DNA of 46,195 nt from Microcystis novacekii Mn_MB_F_20050700_S1 (GTDB taxonomy: Bacteria; Cyanobacteriota; Cyanobacteriia; Cyanobacteriales; Microcystaceae), in the NCBI GenBank assembly GCA_007096045.1, contig SFAU01000018.1, positions 1 through 46,195 of the forward strand. Reading direction: 5' to 3'. The translations under genes were made by a program, and so were the position numbers. This document shows positions 19,023-24,703 of the stretch, one piece after another; the first letter of the stretch is position 1, and each line of letters begins with the position of its first letter. The notes under the pieces were generated by a model. It was not told the origin of the DNA and did no database searches. It saw only the letters and a program-made list of their open reading frames with translations.

Positions 19023-19406
19023 TTACCTCAATAACTCTGTTGCTTCTTTTAAGACTTGAGTAATTTCAGGTTTGTGACAACTAATTACATCGTTTGGTAA
19101 ATGCTTGTGATGGGGAAAAGTAGAGAGATTGGGAAAGTGAGGGGTGCTATCATAACGAAAAACTAGGTTGTTTTTTTCATCTTGGAAATGGTAACGATAA
19201 TCTAGGAATTATAAGTAATTGTCTGTGATTACTATAGCTTTGTTTATTTCTAATAAATGGGTCTGCTTGAAACGCCACCTAATTCTTAAGTTGGCTCTTT
19301 GTGATGTCAGTATTTCTTCTTGATAACGTTCTACATAAGCATTTTCACACTGCACAATTGCTTGCTCTACTTGATTGAGGTAATCAGATAAAAGTTTAAG
19401 CATCAT
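19023..19406 (-). pseudogene. TumE-family (DUF6516-like) toxin gene with in-frame stop
   Basis: The frame from ATG 19406 gives MMLKLLSDYLNQVEQAIVQC through residue 65, then a TAA at 19209-19211. The same frame continues at once with FLDYRYHFQDEKNNLVFRYD, then FPHHKHLPNDV and a C-terminal helix, ending at TAA 19023-19025. The second part carries the His-rich signature of TumE-like toxins. The break is a single stop codon, not a frameshift, in a protein of about 127 residues. The toxin is probably inactivated, although a sequencing error or readthrough cannot be excluded. It overlaps the upstream partner gene by 8-11 bases depending on which Met is used, as in a TA operon. Confidence 0.75.
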
Positions 19407-19626
19407 GATTTAATATTTGTTCTAATTCTTGACGCAAAGCAAGGTAATGACGATAATCTTTTGCCCATTCTATAAATATTATATCATCTGACAATGTTCC
19501 CTGATTGTATTCGTTATAAAAATCTTCGGAATCCATTTTATGTTGGTTTTCATAGACGCTAAGTCGCTTGGCAACAGCAATCAAAGCATCTAAAGATGAT
19601 GTATATTGAATGGTCTGTTTACGCAT
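19396..19626 (-). CDS. Probable antitoxin partner of the TumE-like toxin
   Basis: This is a 76-residue, mostly helical, acidic protein. It starts MRKQTIQYTSSLDALIAVAK and includes SEDFYNEYNQGTLSDD. It shows no clear HTH. The gene precedes and overlaps the TumE-like gene, the arrangement of an antitoxin. The assignment rests on position, size and charge, not on a recognised domain. Its own frame is intact even though the toxin frame is broken. A modest AAAG purine stretch precedes the ATG at 19626. Confidence 0.6.
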   Translation of the reverse strand: MRKQTIQYTSSLDALIAVAKRLSVYENQHKMDSEDFYNEYNQGTLSDDIIFIEWAKDYRHYLALRQELEQILNHDA

Positions 19627-19693
19627 TTTTCTTTTACTCCAAAATAATGATATTTTGATTATAAACGATTGCGCTCAAACAAAAACATAAATC

Positions 19694-19760
19694 GTAGGGT
19701 GCGTTAGACGGCGACAATCTCTGCTTTTACTTAGAATTAGCAATCCGTCGTAACGCACCA
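19694..19760 (-). repeat. REP hairpin, reverse copy, upstream of the RAYT gene
   Basis: GTAGGGTGCGTTAGACGGCG at the left and CCGTCGTAACGCACC at the right form an imperfect hairpin. The reverse complement matches the forward copies at 1295, 20499 and 21641. It ends 27 bases before the RAYT start codon. A near-identical copy in the same orientation follows the gene at 20416-20482. Confidence 0.8.
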
Positions 19761-19800
19761 CCCACGAGATATATTAAAAATAAAATAATGCCTAATTATA
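19756..19800 (+). repeat. 45-bp direct repeat at the RAYT start, copy 1
   Basis: The 45 bases beginning CACCACCCACGAGATATATT include the RAYT ATG and first codons. They recur at 20361-20405, after the gene, with five or six mismatches. The unit REP plus 45-bp leader was therefore duplicated around the transposase gene, as expected if the end sequences of the element are recognised by its own transposase. Confidence 0.7.
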
Positions 19801-20339
19801 GAAGACCTAATGTTTCTGGCGGTACTTATTTTATTACCCAAGTTACTTATCAACGTGAACCCTGGCTCTGTAGTGAAATTGGACGGAAGGCTCTTAGAGA
19901 AGCTCTTGAAAAGGTAAGAGAAAAACATCCTTTCTCAATTGATGCTTTTGTTTTGTTACCAGAGCATTTTCATTTTTTGTTAACTTTGCCACCAGAAGAT
20001 AAAGATTTTTCTGTGAGATTGCGATTAATTAAAACGTATGTTACCAAGCATTATGCGGAAAAATTAGGTATTAATCGAGAAGTTTCTCAGTCACGAATAA
20101 ACCGAAGAGAGCGCAATCTTTGGCAGCGTCGCTATTGGGAACATTTGCTTCGAGATGAAAGAGATTTTGCTCTGCATTGTGATTATATTCATTATAATCC
20201 CGTAAAACATGGATTATGTGCGAATCCGCAAGATTGGCAGTTTTCAAGCATCCATCGGTTTATTGCTCAGGGAATTTATCCGCCTAATTGGGGGAGCGAT
20301 GGGATCAAAGAAATACCAACAGTAATTTGGGATGATTAG
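19788..20339 (+). CDS. REP-associated tyrosine transposase (RAYT, Y1/HUH family)
   Basis: This is a 183-residue single-strand nuclease of the TnpA-REP group, which cuts at REP hairpins with one catalytic tyrosine. The HUH motif is H60-F-H62 in PEHFHFLL. The tyrosine lies in DYIHYNPVKHG (Y133 or Y136), the usual RAYT signature. The N-terminus YRRPNVSGGTYFITQVTYQ is also typical. Length and all motifs look intact, so the enzyme may be active. The gene is flanked by REP hairpins at 19694-19760 and 20416-20482 and by a 45-bp direct repeat, so this is a complete REPtron-like unit. It very probably mobilised the GGTGCGTTA REP family in this genome. It sits between TA modules. Confidence 0.92.
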   Translation: MPNYRRPNVSGGTYFITQVTYQREPWLCSEIGRKALREALEKVREKHPFSIDAFVLLPEHFHFLLTLPPEDKDFSVRLRLIKTYVTKHYAEKLGINREVSQSRINRRERNLWQRRYWEHLLRDERDFALHCDYIHYNPVKHGLCANPQDWQFSSIHRFIAQGIYPPNWGSDGIKEIPTVIWDD

Positions 20340-20360
20340 TTTAATTATCAATTTTCGTAG

Positions 20361-20405
20361 CACCACTAACCAGATATATTAAAAATAGAATAATGCTTAA
20401 TTATA
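20361..20405 (+). repeat. 45-bp direct repeat after RAYT, copy 2
   Basis: This repeats 19756-19800, including the ATATATTAAAAATA core and the TAATGCTTAATTATA segment that corresponds to the RAYT start. It carries no gene here and leads directly into the next REP copy. Confidence 0.7.
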
Positions 20406-20415
20406 GTAATAAAAT

Positions 20416-20482
20416 GTAGGGTGCGTTAGACGGCGACAATCTTTATTCTTACTTAGAAATAGCAATCCGTCGTAACGCACCA
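20416..20482 (-). repeat. REP hairpin, reverse copy, left half of an inverted REP pair
   Basis: This is nearly identical to 19694-19760 (GTAGGGTGCGTTAGACGGCG at left). It is separated by a short linker (AATTTAATGATGAAGTT) from a forward copy at 20499-20564. The two face each other as in a REPIN/BIME. Confidence 0.8.
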
Positions 20483-20498
20483 ATTTAATGATGAAGTT

Positions 20499-20564
20499 GA
20501 TGTGTTACAGCCGATTGTTGATTTAGGTTTTTATCAGAGATAATCGCCGCCTAACGCACCCTAC
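20499..20564 (+). repeat. REP hairpin, forward copy, right half of an inverted REP pair
   Basis: The left arm is decayed (GATGTGTTACAGCC). The right arm CCGCCTAACGCACCCTAC is intact and followed by CAAGATCAGGC. With 20416-20482 it makes a two-hairpin unit of about 150 bases. Confidence 0.75.
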
Positions 20565-20637
20565 AAGATCAGGCTTACACAAAAAAACAAATTTATGTTA
20601 TTATTAGAATAATCTTAGTCAATAAAAAATATTTATT

Positions 20638-20844
20638 ATGAATATCAAAGTGGTTGTCTGGCAAGAAGATGATGTTTGGTGTGCAACTGTACCAGCTTTG
20701 TCTGGTTGTCATACTTGGGCAGAAAATTATGATGATTTGATGGTCATGGTTAAAGAGGCAATAGAAGGCTGGTTAGAAGTTTCTCATGAAAAAAAATTAC
20801 TTGATCGAAAAGAGAATCAGCAATTAGTGGAGATTTCTGTATGA
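20638..20844 (+). CDS. hicB: HicB-like antitoxin, second pair
   Basis: This is a 68-residue HicB-type protein: MNIKVVVWQEDDVWCATVPA, followed by SGCHTWAENYDDLMVMVKEAIEGWL. It shows the partial RNase-H-like core with the xVPxLxGCxTxGxT-like strand and following helix. It should neutralise the HicA encoded by the next gene, with which it overlaps by four bases (ATGA at 20841-20844). It is different in sequence from the hicB at 18.6 kb, so the two pairs are not recent duplicates. An AT-rich promoter region lies between the REP pair and this start. Confidence 0.85.
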   Translation: MNIKVVVWQEDDVWCATVPALSGCHTWAENYDDLMVMVKEAIEGWLEVSHEKKLLDRKENQQLVEISV

Positions 20845-21047
20845 AGTCAATCTCAGGTAAAAAATTATGTAAAGTCGTTGAAAGATTTGGCTGGAAATTG
20901 GCAACAATTAAAGGAAGTCATTATATCTATATCAAAGAAAATATTTCTGCAATTATTGTTATACCAATACATGGAAATCGAGATTTACCGATAGGAACAT
21001 TAAAAGGTATTCTCAAAGATTCAGGATTAACTGAAGATGATATTTGA
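20841..21047 (+). CDS. hicA: HicA-like mRNA interferase toxin, second pair
   Basis: This is a 68-residue HicA-family protein. MKSISGKKLCKVVERFGWK is followed by the catalytic segment IKGSHYIY, with the G-S-H catalytic His, then VIPIHGNRDLPIGTLKGILK, the usual HicA C-terminal helix with G-T-L. All expected motifs are present and the frame is intact. The gene is translationally coupled to the upstream hicB by an ATGA overlap. Role: translation-independent mRNA cleavage when the antitoxin is lost (family knowledge). Confidence 0.9.
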   Translation: MKSISGKKLCKVVERFGWKLATIKGSHYIYIKENISAIIVIPIHGNRDLPIGTLKGILKDSGLTEDDI

Positions 21048-21086
21048 CCATGCTCCCCCTTCAACTGCACCGATAAGCGATCGCAC

Positions 21087-21419
21087 TCAACTTAATATCA
21101 ACATACTTTCTGTTTCACTATCAAAAAACTCAACAATAATTAAAAAATGATCTCTTAAAATTTCGATAATCTTGGAAGTGGGGCTATTGCCAATACGAAG
21201 ATAGATAAATTTGGGTGGATGACCATATAATAAACTGCGCTGATGAAAATCGGCATCTTTAGAGACAATTACAAAATTGTTGAATTTGGCAAATTCCCAA
21301 ATAAGTGCATCATCAGTATTTATCAGTCCTAAAGTCTTGACGTGCTGAGAATCAGAATATAAATCAATTATTTTATCAATAATCCGATCTGACAAATTTT
21401 CATCTAATAACAGTTTCAT
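21087..21419 (-). CDS. DUF5615 PIN-like toxin
   Basis: This is a 110-residue PIN-like (Mut7-C type) protein: MKLLLDENLSDRIIDKI with the first acidic cluster (D6, E7), TDDALIWEFAK in the middle, and VIVSKDADFHQRS carrying the second acidic site. DUF5615 proteins are predicted ribonuclease toxins paired with DUF433 proteins. The upstream DUF433 gene overlaps this one by four bases (21416-21419), the standard arrangement. The frame is intact. Confidence 0.88.
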   Translation of the reverse strand: MKLLLDENLSDRIIDKIIDLYSDSQHVKTLGLINTDDALIWEFAKFNNFVIVSKDADFHQRSLLYGHPPKFIYLRIGNSPTSKIIEILRDHFLIIVEFFDSETESMLILS

Positions 21420-21640
21420 AAAGAGGTGATAAATAATTTTTTCTCTCGATCAGCAGCAAAAGCCAAACAAGCCTTTATATCCTCGGAAGTTAATTCTGAA
21501 AAATCCTCAAGAATTTCTGCTTCTGTCATTCCTCCCGCTAAATATTCCAGAATATCGTACACAGTTATACGCATCCCTCGAATGCAGGGTTTTCCGCTGC
21601 GTTTTCCAGGTTCAATGGTAATAATGTTTTGGTAACTCAT
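21416..21640 (-). CDS. DUF433 antitoxin
   Basis: This is a 74-residue protein with IITIEPGKRSGKPCIRGMRI, followed by TVYDILEYLAGGMTEAEILEDF. This is the DUF433 winged-helix signature (GKPxIRGxRITVxxILxxLAxGMTxxEIL). It acts as antitoxin and probably autorepressor of the DUF5615 toxin encoded next. The REP copy at 21641-21709 begins one base before the start codon on the plus-strand map, so the repeat sits directly in the promoter/leader position of this operon and could influence its expression. Confidence 0.9.
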   Translation of the reverse strand: MSYQNIITIEPGKRSGKPCIRGMRITVYDILEYLAGGMTEAEILEDFSELTSEDIKACLAFAADREKKLFITSL

Positions 21641-21709
21641 AGGTGCGTGGGGCGCGGATTGTTAATTTAGGTTTTTTATCAGAGATTATCGCCGCCTAAC
21701 GCACCCTAC
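21641..21709 (+). repeat. REP hairpin, forward copy, abutting the DUF433 start codon
   Basis: AGGTGCGTGGGGCGCGGATT at the left and CCGCCTAACGCACCCTAC at the right match the other forward copies, with a changed left arm. It touches the ATG of the minus-strand DUF433 gene (21640), so the antitoxin's leader is made of REP sequence. Confidence 0.75.
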
Positions 21710-21714
21710 CAGAT

Positions 21715-21831
21715 CTATACTCAACGGATTTAGAATAATAGGTTCCAATCTCAGTGATCTGTGCTACTGATATGTAGCCTATACTCAACGGATTTAGTGT
21801 AATAGGTTCCAATCTCAGTGATCTGTGTTAC
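21715..21831 (+). repeat. Two tandem 53-bp repeats upstream of the HNH gene
   Basis: The unit CTATACTCAACGGATTTAG... through CAGTGATCTGTGCTAC at 21715-21767 recurs at 21779-21831 with only a few mismatches, period 64. The second unit ends 35 bases before the likely HNH start. The TACTCAACGGATT core is also present in inverse form at about 26667 (AATCCGTTGAGTA), so this is a dispersed sequence. It may carry duplicated promoter elements. Confidence 0.7.
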
Positions 21832-21866
21832 CATTCGGGGTAAATTCAAGCGATCTCCAGACACCT

Positions 21867-22364
21867 ATGAGCAAGGTTCTCGTGTTGAATGCCTCCTACG
21901 AACCGCTAAATATTACCAGTTGGCGGCGCGCGATCGTTTTGTTGTTGAAAGGAAAAGCTGAATCCCTAGAAGATAACGGAAAAGTGGTTTGTCGTGACTT
22001 ACCCCTACCCTCTGTTATCCGTCTTAGGCAATACGTCCGTGTTCCCTACAAGGAAATTCCTTTAACCCGTCGTAATATTCTCGAACGAGATCATCACACC
22101 TGTCAATACTGTCTCTACCGAGGTGAACAATTAACCATCGATCATGTGATTCCCCGTTCTCGCGGAGGGGGTGACACTTGGGAGAATTTAGTGGCAGCTT
22201 GTGTACGTTGTAATGTGCATAAGGGCAATCGTACACCAAAAGAGGCGAATATGTGCCTACGCGCCCAGCCACGTCGTCCCTACAGCAGTCTCCACTTTGA
22301 GCTATTAAAGCACACCAGGGGGAATCACAATCACGAATGGCGTAAATATGTCATCGGTATTTAG
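21867..22364 (+). CDS. HNH endonuclease family protein
   Basis: This is a 165-residue protein of the cyanobacterial HNH group beginning MSKVLVLNASYEPLNITSWR. A CxxC zinc pair (CQYC, around residue 78) precedes the core DHVIPRSRGGGDTWENLV, a second CxxC (CVRC) and the final His in NVHKGN, so all HNH metal ligands are present. I prefer the ATG at 21867 because the conserved N-terminal MSKVLVLNASYEPL begins there; the extra codons from 21825 lie in a repeat. Its target is unknown. The 3' end overlaps the convergent hypothetical gene by four bases. Confidence 0.88.
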   Translation: MSKVLVLNASYEPLNITSWRRAIVLLLKGKAESLEDNGKVVCRDLPLPSVIRLRQYVRVPYKEIPLTRRNILERDHHTCQYCLYRGEQLTIDHVIPRSRGGGDTWENLVAACVRCNVHKGNRTPKEANMCLRAQPRRPYSSLHFELLKHTRGNHNHEWRKYVIGI

Positions 22365-22714
22365 GGTGAAAAAGGCATGGTGAAACCAAGACCAAAATTG
22401 ATTCCCATGCCATTATTATTAGTCTGGGTACGAGGATTGGCAACTCCCGTGCCTAAATAAACCGCACAACCGCGACAGGGGGAATTGACTCGGTAGCGCA
22501 CCGCCATGGGATCATTGGGATTGGTGATGGTTACTCCCTGATGGTTTAAATCTTTAATTAGATTGGTGACGGGTTGGAAAAAATCGGCGCTGGGGGGTTG
22601 ACTTGGTGGCAGTTCTACGGTTTGTTCTTGGGAAGCAAGAACGATTTCCGAAGCGATAATTAGCAGTAGAGAGGTGGTTAAGCCAAATAAACCCAGATTA
22701 TTTTTGATTTTCAT
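22361..22714 (-). CDS. Hypothetical exported protein with Cys pair
   Basis: This is a 117-residue protein with a clear signal peptide: a basic start MKIKNN, a hydrophobic core (LFGLTTSLLLIIASEIVL) and a probable cleavage after VLAS. The mature part has PSPCRGCAVYLG-like sequence (actual SPCRGCAVYLGTG), a Cys-x2-Cys pair that could bind metal or form a disulfide, and a Gly/Asn-rich end GMGINFGLGFTMPF. I do not recognise the family. It sits 91 bases after hypD on the same strand, but nothing else links it to hydrogenase maturation. Confidence 0.7.
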   Translation of the reverse strand: MKIKNNLGLFGLTTSLLLIIASEIVLASQEQTVELPPSQPPSADFFQPVTNLIKDLNHQGVTITNPNDPMAVRYRVNSPCRGCAVYLGTGVANPRTQTNNNGMGINFGLGFTMPFSP

Positions 22715-22805
22715 CTTTTTTATTACCCAGAGATTGTTAAATTTTTCCCGTCAAAATTCTAGCGTCTCCTCGCGGGAAAGAAAACAAATCAGTAAAAAAA
22801 ATTTA

Positions 22806-23915
22806 CTAATTTCTACCATATTTATAATAAGCGGCACAAGCACCTTCACTAGAAACCATACAAGTACCGATGGGATGTTCGGGAGTACAAGCAGTACCAA
22901 ATACTTTACATTCCCAGGGTTTTAAAACACCTTTAAGAATTTCGCCACACTGACAAGCTTTGTGATCTTTAACACGCTGATTGGGTAAAGTAAATTTCTT
23001 CTCCGCGTCAAAATTACTGTACTCATCTCGCAGTTTTAACCCTCCTTGAGCAATTTCTCCTAAACCTCGCCATTCAAACTGATCCCGCAGTTCAAAAACT
23101 TGCTTGATTGCCGATAAAGCGACTCTATTTCCTTGATTTTGTACCACTCGATCATACTGATTTTCGATCTCACATCTCTGCTCATCTAATTGTTTTAATA
23201 CCATCCAAATCGATTGGAGAATATCCAAAGGTTCAAACCCAGAAACTACCACAGGTTTATGATATTCTTGGGCAATAACTTGATAGGGTTCTGTGCCAAT
23301 TACCATGCTGACATGACCGGGACCAACAAAACCGTCTAACTGTAAATCTGGGTTATCTAACAAAGCTTTCAGCGCAGGAATAATCACCACATGATTAGAA
23401 AATAAACTAAAATTAGTGATACCATCTCTTTGGGCTTCTAAAACAGTTAAAGCTGTGCTAGGAACGGTTGTTTCAAAACCTAATGCTAAAAATATTACTT
23501 CTTTATCGAGATTTTCTCTGGCAATTTTTAAGGCATCGCGAGGAGAATAAACCATGCGAATATCATCACCTTTTGCTCGTGCTTGCAGCAGACTCAAATG
23601 GGAACCGGGGACACGCATAGTATCGCCAAAAGTTGTTAGAATTACGTTCGGTTTTTGTGCGAGAAAAATGGCATCATCTAAACGACCTCGCGGCATCACA
23701 CAAACGGGACATCCAGGACCATGAATTAATTCGATAGTTTCTGGAAGTATTGCCTCGATACCGTATCTGAAAATTGAGTGGGTATGACCTCCACAAACCT
23801 CCATAATTTTAGTAACTTTTTCCCGCTTTTCAGAGATTCTTATCGATAATTGTTCAATTTGTTGAATTAATCCTGCCGCTTTAACTGGATCACGAAATTC
23901 ATCAACGTATTTCAT
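22806..23915 (-). CDS. hypD: Hydrogenase maturation protein HypD
   Basis: This is a 369-residue scaffold protein for building the Fe(CN)2CO unit of NiFe hydrogenases, working with HypC, HypE and HypF in the cytoplasm. Family signatures are CGGHTHSIFRYG (around residue 41), GPGCPVCVMP, LGFETTVPSTA and the C-terminal Cys-rich block with CQCGEILKG, FGTACTPEHPIGTCMVSSEG and ACAAYYKYG, which binds the 4Fe-4S cluster. A good AAAGGAG lies just upstream of ATG 23915. hypC lies 120 bases upstream in the same direction, so the two are probably co-transcribed. Confidence 0.95.
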   Translation of the reverse strand: MKYVDEFRDPVKAAGLIQQIEQLSIRISEKREKVTKIMEVCGGHTHSIFRYGIEAILPETIELIHGPGCPVCVMPRGRLDDAIFLAQKPNVILTTFGDTMRVPGSHLSLLQARAKGDDIRMVYSPRDALKIARENLDKEVIFLALGFETTVPSTALTVLEAQRDGITNFSLFSNHVVIIPALKALLDNPDLQLDGFVGPGHVSMVIGTEPYQVIAQEYHKPVVVSGFEPLDILQSIWMVLKQLDEQRCEIENQYDRVVQNQGNRVALSAIKQVFELRDQFEWRGLGEIAQGGLKLRDEYSNFDAEKKFTLPNQRVKDHKACQCGEILKGVLKPWECKVFGTACTPEHPIGTCMVSSEGACAAYYKYGRN

Positions 23916-24035
23916 AGTTTATCTCCTTTAATTATAATTTTTAGCTGTCGGTCGTCAGTAATAAATAATTGCCGTAATTTACATTTCTTAGAGATAGACA
24001 ACAGCATTAATTTATGGGTGACTACTTTAAGAACA

Positions 24036-24299
24036 TTAATTATGATTAAATTCTGCCTCTAATTCCACTAATTGTGTTAATAAATTCAAGGTTTCTTGGG
24101 CCTCATATTCATCGATTCGATTCATAGCAAAACCCACATGAACTAATACCCAATCCCCCACACAGGTATTAGCGGGATGGTCTTCATCAACAATGCAAGT
24201 AATATTTACTTCTCTTTTTACACCTCCCACATCGACGAGAGCGAGATGATGGTTTTCATCAATAATAGCTGTAATTTGTCCCGGTATGCCTAAACACAT
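24036..24299 (-). CDS. hypC: Hydrogenase maturation chaperone HypC
   Basis: This is an 87-residue HypC/HupF-family protein that begins MCLGIPGQI, with the essential Cys2 and the CxxxP motif that binds the iron intermediate. The rest, VDVGGVKREVNITCI and GDWVLVHVGFAMNRIDEYEA, is the usual beta-barrel with the GDxVLVHxGFA signature. It should deliver the Fe(CN)2CO group with HypD to the hydrogenase large subunit. It is the first gene of a hypC-hypD unit here; no other hyp or hox gene is in the window. Confidence 0.95.
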   Translation of the reverse strand: MCLGIPGQITAIIDENHHLALVDVGGVKREVNITCIVDEDHPANTCVGDWVLVHVGFAMNRIDEYEAQETLNLLTQLVELEAEFNHN

Positions 24300-24703
24300 A
24301 GTTTTTACCTTAAATCTAGTTTTTGTTAATTATGCGCCGATTTTTTGCCTAGAGATTGCATTAATATCAACTGACAGCCCTTCTCATAAAGATGAAGTAT
24401 AAGCTAATTTGATATTGACGACCGACGACCGGCTCCCGAAAAGGAAAACCTAGTCAAAGGTTATCCTTTTAACTTGGTCCTAGCTGCCATTCTGGACTAT
24501 TGCCCTCAAGAACAGCTTTTTTTCCCGTATCTTTTTTAAGATTTCCCCCGTCCCGGACTGTGGACGCTATCCCAGCAGGGGTAAAACTTTTGTATTAGGG
24601 ACTACATATATGATAAGAAATTATTCAATCAATCGATCGGGTGACATTCTAGGCTATGATTTCCCTGACTATAGTTATTTCTCTACATTAAGGAAAATCT
24701 ACG
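24300..24703. promoter_or_regulatory. Divergent intergenic region between hypC and the transketolase-family gene
   Basis: About 400 bases with no gene. It must contain promoters for both divergent units. A TTGACGACCGACGACCGG segment (about 24415-24432) belongs to a dispersed GTCGGTCGTC repeat also seen near 23946, 29714, 41950 and 42472. AAGGAAA precedes the plus-strand ATG at a reasonable distance. I see no riboswitch or other RNA that I can name. Confidence 0.4.

Noticed and set aside
21715..21831. CRISPR array
   Set aside because: Only two units, with an 11-base gap, a 53-bp repeat and no cas genes. These are simple tandem repeats.
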